A stretch of 64,000 bases of DNA from Pinus tabuliformis (taxonomy: Eukaryota > Streptophyta > Pinopsida > Pinales > Pinaceae), in NCBI GenBank assembly GCA_031772625.1, contig CM062815.1, positions 918,002,979 to 918,066,978 of the forward strand. Direction: 5' to 3'. How positions within the stretch are numbered: the first letter of the stretch is position 1; every line of letters starts with the position of its first letter. Below are positions 1 through 11,049 of the stretch, piece by piece. Under the pieces are notes generated by a model. The model had not been told where the DNA came from, did no database searches, and saw nothing but the letters and a program-made list of their open reading frames with translations. The position numbers were made by a program, and so were the translations under genes.

Positions 1-806
1 GGAACAAAGGCCACCTGCGCTGAGCGAGATGGGACACGTGGCACACTGAGTCATTGCTCTGGAATCTTCCAAAAATGACACTTGGATCAGGGATTTCGAC
101 TTGTGATGAGTCAGAGGCTCTGTTTCTCCAAGTGGAAGCAAGGTTCTCCAAGTGGACTCAAGAACTGAAGATCAACTGAAGAGAGAGAGGACACAAGGCA
201 GCTACACATGAGTTGCAAGCTAACTCATCCTTTCTCAATTCATCTATATATTGAGCTCTCTCCTATGAGCTCAGGAGGCTAGAATTTTGTGCAAAGTAAT
301 GATATGCTGTTGGTTTCACTATAGAGCTATTGGGTGATTGCTTGAAGGAGGTGAAGAGGAGAAATTCTTTCTGCTGGGAGGTGTTGCTGGATTGGAGCCT
401 TCAATGGTTGTAACCTTCTCAGAACTTTACTTCTTCATTAATAAAAGCTATTGAGGTTCTTCTATATGCACTTGTTTCAATAATGTATTGTGATAATTGT
501 ATATTTGGTTTATGCTAATCCGTGAATCAGTTATGATTGTATGCTTCTTGTAGTTTCCATCTTTGTCATTTTGCAGGATCTCATTGTAGCTGGGCCAGCA
601 AAAGAGCAAGGAGTTGGAAACAAGCAGCGAAGAGAAGAGTTTGGATTCGACATTAAGCGCAAGGCAACGGTTAGTGCATTCTTTCATTCTCTTTTGCTTT
701 CATAAAGAAGTAAACCTTAAGTAGTTTTCTTTACAGTTGTTGCTGAGGTACTATCACCCTTAGAGTGGGATAGGGTCATCTGAATCAGATACTTTTCCCT
801 ACAAGA
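1..806 (+). repeat. 5' LTR of A1 (left-truncated by window edge)
   Basis: Direct repeat of 7032..7837 at a constant offset of 7031 with no indels seen. A TATA-like tatatatt lies at 245..252 and an aataaa-type poly(A) signal near 440. It ends ..tacaaga, where the 3' copy keeps the canonical ..tacaaca. Confidence 0.92.
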
Positions 807-809
807 AAC

Positions 810-827
810 TGGCGACTCCGCTGGGGA
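810..827 (+). other. Primer-binding site of A1
   Basis: TGGCGACTCCGCTGGGGA begins three bases after the LTR end and recurs at the same place in copy F (53155..53172). It begins with TGG, complementary to a tRNA CCA end. From memory this type is linked to Ogre-like elements and tRNA-Arg, but I could not verify the tRNA. Confidence 0.8.
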
Positions 828-2516
828 TCGTATCTGTTTGATTGTTTGTAGTATTTTGCTATTCATTTCCTGAACAAAAGAGTACCAAATCGAAAAGCTT
901 TTGACTATATCAAAAGCGAAGTAGAGGGCAGCTACTCTAGCTCATTTCTGAGCATGTTCATGATTTGAAGAAGCTGATCTACAAGGATCCTTGTAAGCTC
1001 TTAGTGATAGCTTTTCATCCTCCTAATCATCCCTTTGTGTGTACTTGACTGATTGCTTCTGATTTGAGCAAAAACTGTGCATTTTTGAGAAAATTGTGAC
1101 CCGGAAACTGAGAAAACGCAACTTTCGTTTTCCAAAGCAGGTAGTACACAAGCTACCTGCTTTGCAACGCAGGTCCCGAAGGGGATACCTGCGCTGAGAG
1201 CCAGACTGGCTGAGCAGCACCTGCGTTGGCCCAATTTTGCCTAGTGCAGTTGGGGTTTCCTCCCTTTTTCTTGCCTGTTTTCACTATAGTTTTTTGCTGC
1301 AAGTTGTCTTTCTTGTACCTGTTCTGAAACCAACCTTACTTGCCATCATTCTGCCTCTGTTATATAACGAAATTGTATTTTTTCTTTTGTATTTCTTACT
1401 TCATTTACAATTTCCCATAACGAAGAGTAAACTAGTCTTGCTTTGGCCTCTTAGATCTGAACCTGTGTTAGGCATTTTGCTGGTCTAAAGAGTTAGCTTG
1501 TTTGCTGTCCATAGCTGATTAGTCTTTTTACTTTCGTCATTATGGTTTGATTTCATGTATTTCCAGTGATTAAACAAGTAAATCTTAAGGTGTCTTTTGA
1601 TTTTGGACAAGCTTGTTTATTTTCGCTTTAAATCGAAATCAAAGTTATATAACAACTTTCTTTCTGTAACCCATCAACATTCAGAAAGGAAAAAGAAAAT
1701 ACATGCATTGTGCATTTTGCATTTGACTGTTTGCATGACGATTTATGAAATTTTGCATTAGTGTGTGCTCTATGATCTGTGTGAAAAGATTTTCCTTTCT
1801 CTTCCCTCAGTAGTTAAGATTTTCAAAGTTGAAAGATTGAAAAGTTTTGCTTCTCATCTTAGACTGCATTCAGGAATTTGTTACATACATCTCGTGGTGA
1901 TCCTTAAAGGAAAACTGCTAAGCAAGATCAACATTAAAATAAATTCAATTTACATAACAACGCTTTGTAACATAATGCAAACACATAGAGGTCTAGGTAG
2001 AGACGTGTTCCGGCGTCGCTAAACATAGTGACTGTCGATCTCTACAAAGGTGGGTGATTCCTCCTGAGAGTCGGTGGCACTAATACGGACTTGTGCTCCC
2101 ACGTACCGTCGCGTATATATTGGGAGACCCCTATAGGAAAAAAGCCTTTATCCATAGGAAGCCATGTCGGCCGCCCTACTGATCGCGATGCAGTGAACAC
2201 AGCATTCACGAAGATCGACCACCCGTACCGTAAAACGTATTCTGTGGTTTCGCGAAAAGTTTGGCACACCCTCTGCCTAGAACTCCAGAGAAGTTTCTTT
2301 TGGCCTTTTTCAAACTCTATAACTGAAAAAGTCCATCTGAGCATTTGTCACTTCAGGCTCATTAAAACATCGAAGGAGACTAGAGTCATCTTTAGCTTTT
2401 TCTCGACTCTTAAAACATGAAAAAGCAAAGTTGTGTCTAAAGCGTCGTTAATAAAATTTATTTTAATCGGAACATAATCACCTGTTATTCCCATGTTGAT
2501 CTTTCAGTTGAAAAGT
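828..2516 (+). other. Non-coding leader of A1
   Basis: No convincing coding region in about 1.7 kb. Short ORFs occur on both strands but carry no recognisable domain. A block from about 1990 to 2430 is nearly identical to about 54330..54760 of copy F. It includes three hairpins: 2305..2331 (stem CTTTTTCA/TGAAAAAG), 2351..2375 (CTTC/GAAG) and 2395..2426 (GCTTTTTC/GAAAAAGC), each with a CTC(T/A)..TAA loop. A pyrimidine tract ending in CAG (2501..2506) sits just before the ORF start and could be a splice acceptor. Confidence 0.6.
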
Positions 2517-4109
2517 ATGGAGCCCACCAACCAAGGAAGTCACCTTGGCGGAAGTCCCAATCCCTTCTCCTCTTGGGGAGATGTTGGTGCGCCTCATATG
2601 GCCACATTGTCACTTCCAGGATTAACAATTGGCCTACCTGTATGGCTCTTTTCAACTAATGTAGTTCAGATCGCCACTAATCCTGAGCAGTCGAATCAAT
2701 AGTCAGACCAGTCTAGAGCTACCCACCAGCCTTCCACTTCTTACAATTCCTCCTCTGAACCTTCATCTTCACAAGGTAGAGCCGGCAAAAGTTAGCCTCC
2801 CATGGAGAAGAAGGAGAAGAAGAAGAAAGAAAAGAAGCAGAAGGGGCCTATGGCGAAGGCAACTGGGGGCAAGCAAAAGACATCTGACAAAAATCCACAC
2901 ACTGCACCGACCGGGCCTAAATCGCCATGTGTCATTTGCAAAGGGACCCACTTCCATCGTGACTGTCCTTGTATTCCCCGGATACTAAGGGACTGGTCCC
3001 CCAGGTTGTACAATCCGGTAGCATCAACCTCTGGTAGTCATGTTGATTGCAGTCCGTCAACTAGCGAGAGTGAAGGACGAAAAGGGAGACCAAGATCACC
3101 GTGTATGTTGTGTGAAGGCGATCACGCCATCCACCGATGTCCATTCTTAGATGAGGTGAAGAGAGTTTTGGAAGATTGTCCGGTATCACCGTTACAACTT
3201 CCACCTGGATACCAAAAACTCGTGCCTAATCCCTCGATAGTTGAAAATCCAGCTGGCCCGCTCAAGTGGTCAGTTGAAGTGTCGGTCATTGAGAATGAAC
3301 CTACTGAATCCAGACCAGACGAAAGTCTAAAGGTCGAAACGGCAGTTGACCCGGTTCTTCCTTCAGAGGTTTCATCCTCAAATGACACCGTCGTTGAAGA
3401 TTCATCTTCAAATGACACCCTCACTGAAGAGGATAAGGATGACACCATCCATATTCTTTTCATCAACACAGACTCTGATGAGCATCAGGGCAATGCGCCC
3501 ATTCCTTTATCGGAGGAAGGAACATCATCAGGGTCGTATCTGGCCGTGTATTCGGTCCCACCACCAAGTAACCTGGTTGTATCCTTTGATTGGAATCAAC
3601 TAGGCAGACCCCGGTTACCAGCCAGTATCCCATTCAGAATCATCGTCCAAATCTACAGAATGGTGATGGCTGGAACTATCATTGATGAAGGGGCATCTGT
3701 GAGTATCCTTTCCTCTATTGCTTGGAAAGCACTGGGTTCCCCGACGCTTTTACCTGAGATGAGAAATCTATCAGGTTTTGATAAAGGAACCAGTCACCCA
3801 TTAGGGATTCTCCCCAATGTTCCAGTTACATTGAAAGGGAAGACAGTTCATATGAACATCATGGTCGTCCAGGGACCCTTGGTTTATAACTTACTCCTTG
3901 GACGAGACTATATATATTGCATGGAGGTGATAGTGTCCTCACTCTTTAGAGTCATGTGTTTTCCGCACGAAGGAAGAATGGTCAAGCTCGTAGACCAACT
4001 TTCATTTCCAGGATCACGCATCGCAAATAGTCAAATACCATCCCTTAACGGTTTATTCACTCAAGGAATGCCTCCACCCCCGGTTCTACTTCCCGATGAA
4101 TGCGAGTGA
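2517..4109 (+). pseudogene. Zinc-finger/retropepsin ORF of A1, two in-frame stops
   Basis: Counterpart of the intact 540-codon ORF at 54852 in copy F. ATG 2517 starts METPN-like sequence (MEPTNQ); the frame is broken by TAG at 2700..2702 and TAG at 2793..2795, after which 2802..4109 is open for 435 codons. A lysine-rich stretch is followed by two CX2CX3HX4C fingers (CVICKGTHFHRDC and CMLCEGDHAIHRC), a short acidic SSNDTV-type repeat, and a retropepsin-like domain with IDEGAS (active-site D-E-G in place of D-T/S-G) and a downstream LLLGRD, equivalent to the ILGR motif of plant retroelement proteases. The last ~178 residues differ from copy F at about 17 positions. No RT follows. The two early stops should make this copy non-functional. 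Confidence 0.85.
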
Positions 4110-6785
4110 TTCGGAAGAAAGAACTGGGACCCAGGGGGCATGCACCCTGGCCTGCCTTGGGCAGAGGAAACCTTGGGTATAAAGTTAATTTCCGCAGAAG
4201 AATATGACTAGTCCGTACCCCGTCCGAAGGAAGGAAGAGAGGGTTGTTCTAGGATAAAATTCTTTTGTCAAAGTTATGTGAGCGAAATAATCGGCTCCCT
4301 TTGTCTAAAAACTAGGCTCTCCTGAGGGAGGAGATCCATTTGTGGTGGCAAGTAGCCACCATCTTTAGAGTTCAAGCCTCACCCATTAAAACATATGTTT
4401 TGAAGGATAAGTAGGGGCAGCCTCCAAAGAAAGAGATGAAATTGCTGCAACAAGTAGTCACCATCCTTAGCAACCTAGTAATAGACATCGCCGGAAAAAG
4501 AGTTTAGTTTGCGGCAGCAAACATAACCATTTTCCGGATAATAAGTAAGAGGACGAACCTAGAAATTATACTTTATACCTGGGGGCATGCGAACCTTTTG
4601 GAGTGCAAAGCACGGGACGACTATTTATTTTTTAAATTTTTAGGTCCTCCCTTTAAACCTGTAGGTCTAACCCGTTAAACTCATAGGATTAGCCGTTTCC
4701 AGCTTGCATAAAGAAAGGATGTGGGGCAAAAGTTAAAACTTGCCAAATAGGAGCATAGCTTCGTGAGATAAAGCTCCTTAAAAAATAGCTATCTCACATG
4801 AGGCGTTTCTTGTATTATGACTGGTATAATTGAGCAAGGTTTGATCGCTTTCAAGCTCGTTAAAAAATGAAGCCATCTCCGAGCCGTTTTAGCACATAGT
4901 TCATGCTCGTTAAAAAATAAACATAAGTTGTGAGCAATCTTACCCTAGAGTTCAAGCTCATCCAGAAAAAATGAACCGGTAAATAACCTTGAGAAATGTA
5001 ACCTTTGACTGCCATTTTAAAAGCCATTGGTCGTGTTTATATGCCATCACCTCCATCCGTTCATTTGGCCAATCGTTCATCTCCATATGTTTGTTTACCC
5101 ATTTTGAGGAACAGCTGGGAAGAGTGATTTGACTTAGCCATCCTTGTGACACTGCCGTGATTGGAAAATTCCAACCTGTACCTGGAATCTGCTGCTGCCC
5201 TGTTCATCACTTGTTCCTCAAAAGACGAGTCTCCTTTGAGCTCTTTTCACTGACTCGTAAAATATGAAAAGTTTGCCGAGTTTTGGCCTTCCAGCTCGTT
5301 AAACGACCGGAAGAGCTATCCCTCCTCTAGATTTTAATCTTTTTGGACCTGAGGGATTATTGCACAAAAAGATCGAGCGCTTGTTTTGTTCAGCTCGTTA
5401 AAGCAATCGAAAATTCATCCCTTCTGTATTGTTTTATACTTTTTCGGACTTAAGGGATTAGATGACGAAAAGGGAATTCTGGAGTTGACTTTATGTACCT
5501 TTTCAGACTCTCTAAAAATGAAAAGGACCGAGTTATCCTTGTCGTTAGACTCGTTAAATTCATTAAATAGCGACAAACTTGTCTTTAGACGAGAACGAGT
5601 TTCCCTATCGCTAGGCTCGTTAAAACATAGCGATGGGCTTGCCCGAAGGGAAGGTTATAGAACAAGCATATGTTACCCTCCTCAAGCTTGATAAAAATAA
5701 AGAGGTACTGGTCAGCAATGACTGGGGAAAAATTGGGAGAACCTCACAGCTTTAATGGTAGCAAGTCACTCTTGAACATGACACTTTATCCTCCGTATCA
5801 CATCGGGTTGGGTTGTTTCATTCACCGGTCTCATCACCATGGTCCTCACCACACCATCCACATTTGGGGTAATGCTACCAATCCATCACATCAGTGTCGT
5901 TATATGTTCAAGAGATGTTGTTCTGCAAAGAGTCAACCGTGTCCCATCCACTGCCATACATTGTCCTTCATCCATTTCATGACCGCCAACCTGAATCATA
6001 CATCACAGTTTGTTTTCACCTCATCACAATCACTAGCTCCGTTCCGTGTCACTGATGTGGGATTCATTAAGGCCCTCCTTTGACGGATCGCTCCTTGTCG
6101 ACATCAGCTCATTATCCAAGGAGTTGATCTAGGAACAACCCCTTCAGTACTTTGAAGCTTGCATGCCTCAATGGCAAGTTTCTCACTTCCGGTGACAGGT
6201 ATACATCAATGACCTTCGACCAGAAGATTTTGCATGGTGGTCGACGCCAAGTCCTTTATTCCCACCATGTGAATTGTACTGCCGTACCTTGAGGGTCATC
6301 ATCCTTATCGGTGATTCCTCTCGCGCTTGTTAACGGTTTACATCATTGACCGGTAATCAAGCGATGTCTTTCCATGTTCGACTTCAAGAAATTCTCACAT
6401 GGATCGACTTGTACATCGAGTGAAGATCGGAAGAGATTGAAGACCCCGGATCTAGTTTCATCCATCCGGGCTGCGATATATATTCAGGATATAAAGACAT
6501 TTGATATGTACATCATTGCAACAGATGATCATCCTTATCAAAGGATGATAATTTCAGCAGAGAATTATCAGTCTATCATCAGACGATCGTCTGTGCTATG
6601 TACTAAAATGAATTTATAAAGCTGAGCATGGAAATGCCCGCCTCAGCTAGATCATGAAAAAGTATGAAAAATAATGTATTGTATTGTATCTTATTATAGG
6701 ACACTTCTCAGCAGATTGAATGAACTTCGGATCCTCCTAATAAAGCATTTCACCCGATAAACGACCTCATACTTTAGGGGGCATC
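4110..6785 (+). other. Structured non-coding 3' region of A1 with stem-loop array
   Basis: About 2.7 kb with no credible gene. It holds a series of inverted repeats whose loops share a CTC(G)TTAAA-like motif. Clear stems: 4491..4498/4530..4537 (CCGGAAAA/TTTTCCGG, enclosing GTTTGC-ggca-GCAAAC), 4763..4770/4790..4797, 4950..4954/4972..4976, 5243..5249/5265..5271, 5288..5292/5309..5313, 5318..5324/5351..5357, 5417..5423/5452..5458, 5498..5505/5519..5526, 5539..5547/5568..5576 and 5604..5613/5628..5637. A 9-bp hairpin (6528..6549) and a 14-bp palindrome (6580..6593) lie nearer the LTR. Most have equivalents in copy F. The role is unknown; packaging or dimerisation is a guess. Confidence 0.75.
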
Positions 6786-7837
6786 TGTTATAGGCAAATT
6801 TGTGCCTTACAGTATTAGGCATGAATTGTCAATAATCCAAGGGATCCAAAGTCCCTAAACATGATGTTCCTACCCCTAGAGGAACAAGGTCAGCAAACCA
6901 ACAGCTCTCAGATCAGTTCTCCACCTGAAAACACTCAAAAACAAGCAATCCTGAAATCAAAGTAGGTGCTCCACTAGGCTTCTGCGCTGAAACTCAACTC
7001 CTCCATGGTGTACCTGCGTTGCAAAGCAAGTGGAACAAAGGCCACCTACGTTGAGCGAGATGGGACAAGTGGCACACTGAGTCATTGCTCTGGAATCTTC
7101 CAAAAATGACACTTGGATCAGGGATTTCGCGTTGTGATGAGTCAGAGGCTCTGTTTCTCCAAGTGGAAGCAAGGTTCTCCAAGTGGACTCAAGAACTGAA
7201 GATCAACTAAAGAGAGAGAGGACACAAGGCAGCTACACATGAGTTGCAAGCTGACTCATCCTTTCTCAATTCATCTATATATTGAGCTCTCTCCTATGAG
7301 CTCAGGAGGCTGGAATTTTGTGCAAAGTAATGATATGTTGTTGGTTTCACTATAGAGCTATTGGGTGATTGCTTGAAGGAGGTGAAGAGGAGAAATTCTT
7401 TCTGCTGGGAGGTGTTGCTGGATTGGAGCCTTCAATGGTTGTAACCTTCTCAGAACTTTACTTCTTCATTAATAAAAGCTATTGAGGTTCTTCTATATGC
7501 AATTGTTTCAATAATGTATTGTGATAATTGTATATTTGGTTTATGCTAATCCGTGAATCAGTTATGATTGTATGCTTCTTGTAGTTTCCTTCTTTGTCAT
7601 TTTGCAGGATCTCATTGTAGCTGGGCCAGCAAAAGAGCAAGGAGTTGGAAACAAGCAGCGAAGAGAAGAGTTTGGATTCGACATTAAGCGCAAGGCAACG
7701 GTTAGTGCATTCTTTCATTCTCTTTTGCTTTCATAAAGAAGTAAACCTTAAGTAGTTTTCTTTACAGTTGTTGCTGAGGTACTATCACCCTTAGAGTGGG
7801 ATAGGGTTATCCGAATCGGATACTTTTCCCTACAACA
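6786..7837 (+). repeat. 3' LTR of A1
   Basis: 1052 bp, beginning TGTTATAGG and ending ..CTACAACA, i.e. TG..CA ends. It has a TATA-like tatatatt at 7276..7283 and aataaa near 7470. The LTR of copy F has the same layout but a clearly diverged sequence. The five bases after it (ATAAT) would be the target duplication; the partner copy is off-window. Confidence 0.92.
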
Positions 7838-9547
7838 ATAATTATGCCATCTAGCATTTGACATCCCTCCATGTATCCTGATTGTTCCTGCGAGATGAGT
7901 AATGGGAGCAGCAGCTTGAGTCTGTTGGTGATGACCTTCGAGATGATTTTGTATATAACATTGCAGAGTGCTATGGGCCTGAACTTCTCCGGAGTGCTTG
8001 GCTATTCTTCTTTGGGGATGAGAGCTATGAAGGTTGCATTTAGAGATGGAAGAAGCCAATGCATAGTCCGAGATTCATCCACCACCTTCCAAACCTCCAG
8101 TTTGATGAGATCCCAGAAGTGATGGAAAAAGTTGGAGGTGAAGCCGTCAGGTCCAGGGGCTTTCCCATCTTTCAGTTGAGCTATTGTTGATTTGACTTCC
8201 ACAAGAGTGACTAGTCGAAGTAATAGCTGATTGTGCTCTTCTGTTATGATTTTTGGCACATGCTAAAGAATTTTGTTTATTGTCAGTTGCCTGTCTACTT
8301 GAGGCTCTTGATGGACTGTTTTGAAGTGGTTGAGGAGTTCTCTCTCCATGTCATCATGTTCCTCCAATCTTTCTCCATGTTGATTCTGAAGATGTGCAAT
8401 GTTATTATGCATTTGTCTTTGGACGGTGGTGCGATGAAATAATTTGGCATTCCTTTCCCCTTCTTTTAACCATCTGATTCTTGATTTTTGTTTCCAAAGT
8501 ACCTCCTCTTGCTTCCTTTTGTCTTCTAGCTGAGTGAGGAGATCTTGTTCTTGATTTTCTAGTGTTTCGGTTCTCCCTTCCTCAATAGTTCTCTGTTGGA
8601 GCTCAATCATGCTTTGCTCAAGCATTTTTTGAGCTTGAAACATATTACCGAAGGTGGAGTTATTCCATTGCTTGATTTGCTTTTTGAGATTCTTTAGCTG
8701 TTGTTGGAATTGATACATGATTGTCACTTCAGGAGGAGTGAAGTTTACCTAGGCTATGTTGACTATATTTTTGAAATCTGGATGTGAGAGCCATAAAGAT
8801 TCAAATCGAAAAGGCTTTCCAGTAGAGTATCCTGGCCTTTGCCACTGAAGTGAAATGGGCCAATGATTTGAGCCTGACAGAGGCAGGATTGAGGCTATGA
8901 TGTCACCTCCCAAATGAATGGAATTGTCTGAAATGAGAAATCTGTTCAGCTGAGATGCAATTTGTTGGGATCCTGACCTTTTGTTATTCCAAGTATAGAT
9001 TCCATTATTGAATGGCAAGCCTATCAACCAGTTGTTTTCTATATAGTCTTTGAAGCATCTACTTTCATTGTCCAACTTAACTCTACCGCATTTTTTTTCC
9101 TCCAGTTTAGTAATCATGTTGAAGTCCCCGCCTGTAATCCATAGTGGGTGGGTTCTGGTGGAATTGAGAGCTTCCAAAGTATTTAGTAGCACAATCTTTT
9201 GCGTTGAGTCCTGAGGAAAATATACATTTGATAGATGACCATGTATATTAGTTCCTATGATGTGAAAGGTGGTCTGTATAAGATGATGAGAGGTATGAAA
9301 GTCTGTGAGTAATATAGCTTGTGTATTCCAAGCGATGGTGAGTCCTCCCGATGCACCAGACGCATCTACCATAACGGTTTGACATCCTGGACAAGCTTTG
9401 GATAGAATAGAGCCCAATGTTTTACTATTGAATTTTGTTTCTTGCATGAAGAAGATATGGGGTTTTTCATGTTGTATCATATTTTTTTATCATTCTGTAT
9501 TTCCCAGGACTGTTGAGCCCTCTTAAATTCCATGAGATGAGCTTCAC
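7838..9547 (-). pseudogene. LINE ORF2: endonuclease and partial reverse transcriptase
   Basis: Encodes an AP-endonuclease-like domain (LISWNLRGLNSP start, QETK, GGDFNM, and SGSNHWPI near its end), a coiled linker, then the start of a reverse transcriptase (KAPGPDGF, LIPKEE, FRPIALCNVIYKIISK, EQSGYMEG). Nearly everything from 9480 to 7838 is in one frame, interrupted by stops at about 8749, 8263 and near 8002, with one frameshift in an A-run at about 9481. The likely start is GTG at 9547..9545, probably a mutated ATG, since it is followed by the usual KLISWN opening. It overlaps the ORF1 stop. The YxDD core and the C-terminus are missing because A1 inserted upstream of them. Confidence 0.87.
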
Positions 9548-11049
9548 AGTTGACCAGTGGGTAACGATTTGTAGTACTTGGTTAACTTGGAGCATCTGCC
9601 TGACTCCACTAGAATTTCCCCAATGAGGATGGTTCTTTGTAGATCTGTCTTTCTACCCCTTTTCTTACCATCTTTGTTCATATTTTTCCCATCCCTGCTG
9701 CTTGGTTGTATGCCTAAGGTTATCTGCTGATGCACTCTTGAAAGGACTACTTCCAAGTTTTTGACCTGCCTATCCAGAATTTTATTGAACTCTTTCTTTT
9801 TGCAAGCTTGTTCGAGACTAAAGATGTCTAGGTCTCCTAAGTCAAAGCTCTCTGGTTCTTCTTCCATGTGGCTTTGTTGGCTGCTCTCAGGCATTAAGTT
9901 AATTATCTTGGCTGGATCTAATAAAAGACCATCGATATCCATTCCTTTCACCTGCCCTAGGACTGTATCTGTCTCTTGGAAGGGGATAGATTGAGAGGCT
10001 GCCTGCTTTGGATCAATTTTTTTAGCATGCAAAGGTAAACTGGACTCGTTGAGTTTAGGTAAGGTGGATGGCATGTTCGATGGTTCCACTTATTTGGACA
10101 TTTCTACTTCTGGCATGGCTTCTTTTGATAGAATATCAAAGCTGTTACTGGTGGAGGGTGCAGAGAAATTGGGCGGGTGGTTTTTGGGGACATGTGAGGG
10201 CTTTTTGGTGTGCTTCTTTTGATTGGCGACCTTGGTGAACCCTTCAGAGTCAGATTTTTCCGAGTGATCACTGGTTTTGGGGGAGACATTTAAGGGACAG
10301 TCACGAAATAGATGGCCATGGGCGTGGCATTTTCTACATCTAAAGGGCACATGTTCATAATCTATGGGTTGTATCCATTCAAAATCATCATGAAGAAGGC
10401 TTACCGAATTCGTGAGGGCTTTGCTGAGTCGCATGTATACACAAATGCGAGCATACGAGGTGTACCTTCGGAGCTTTGTTTCCTCTGCTATCTTTATGAA
10501 TTCTCCTAGTCCATTTCCTATGGCTTTGAGCAATTCTTCATCCCAATATTCTAGAGGCAAAGACTACATTCGTATCCAGACTGGTGCCCAACTGAAGTCT
10601 TCCTTGTCTGGATTGAATCTTTCAATCCAATCTCTTAAATACAGACCCATTGCATTGAAGAAATAAGGGCCACCATCTAATATTCTATTCCTGTCTTCGA
10701 TGCAGTTGAATATAGCAGTGAAAAATCCTTTTGGACCTAGCTGTAGGGTAACATGTCCTTTTGGTTTCCATTTTGAAGTAATCCATCCTTGCAGGGCTTT
10801 CTCGGTTGGCCAGTAACCAATGAATTTACTGATAAGCACATGGTCCTTCATAAACTATATTTGGGCGTTGATTCGATGGCTTGGTAGGTCGATCTTGGGT
10901 TGATCTGCTACGATGGGATTGCATGTGGATGATGTCACCTTTATGGGTTCTTTAAGTCCTGTGGAGGTCTTCTCCTCCCCTTTATTGAGATCTTCTGCCT
11001 CCTGCTGTTGGGCGGATTGGTTCTGCGTTTGTACCGTTGCTTCGGACAT
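9544..11049 (-). pseudogene. LINE ORF1: DUF4283-type RNA-binding protein with zinc knuckle
   Basis: One frame of about 500 codons with three in-frame stops (at about 10855, 10564 and 10090). The central part (ISKFIGYWPTEKALQGWI onward, with RNRILDGGPYFF and WIERFNPDKEDF) matches the DUF4283 domain common in plant LINE ORF1 proteins. It is followed by a CX2CX4HX4C zinc knuckle (CRKCHAHGHLFRDC) and a lysine/serine-rich tail. ORF1 proteins bind LINE RNA and chaperone reverse transcription. The stop codon (TGA, 9546..9544) overlaps the ORF2 start. Confidence 0.83.

Larger units (their letters stand above)
1..7837 (+). mobile_element. Non-autonomous LTR retrotransposon, copy A1 (5' end outside window)
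   Basis: Bases 1..806 repeat as 7032..7837, the two LTRs of one element. The 3' LTR begins at 6786, so about 246 bp of the 5' LTR lie left of the window and the element is about 8.1 kb long. After the 5' LTR comes a primer-binding site; before the 3' LTR is a purine tract (ttagggggcatc). The interior encodes only zinc fingers and a retropepsin-like domain; no RT, RNase H or integrase was found on either strand. It has inserted into a minus-strand LINE that resumes at 7838. About 15 differences in 806 aligned LTR bases by hand count (~1.9%) suggest a fairly recent insertion. A second copy (F) is at 52083..60401. The PBS type and DxGA protease point to the Tat/Ogre branch of Ty3/gypsy, an inference. 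Confidence 0.9.

Noticed and set aside
448-687. 79-codon minus ORF present in both A1 LTRs
   Set aside because: It lies across the transcribed LTR region with no domain; duplicated only because LTRs are duplicated.
2042-2420. Plus and minus ORFs in the A1 leader, partly retained in F
   Set aside because: No recognisable protein. High nucleotide conservation and hairpins explain their survival, and the F version is shorter.
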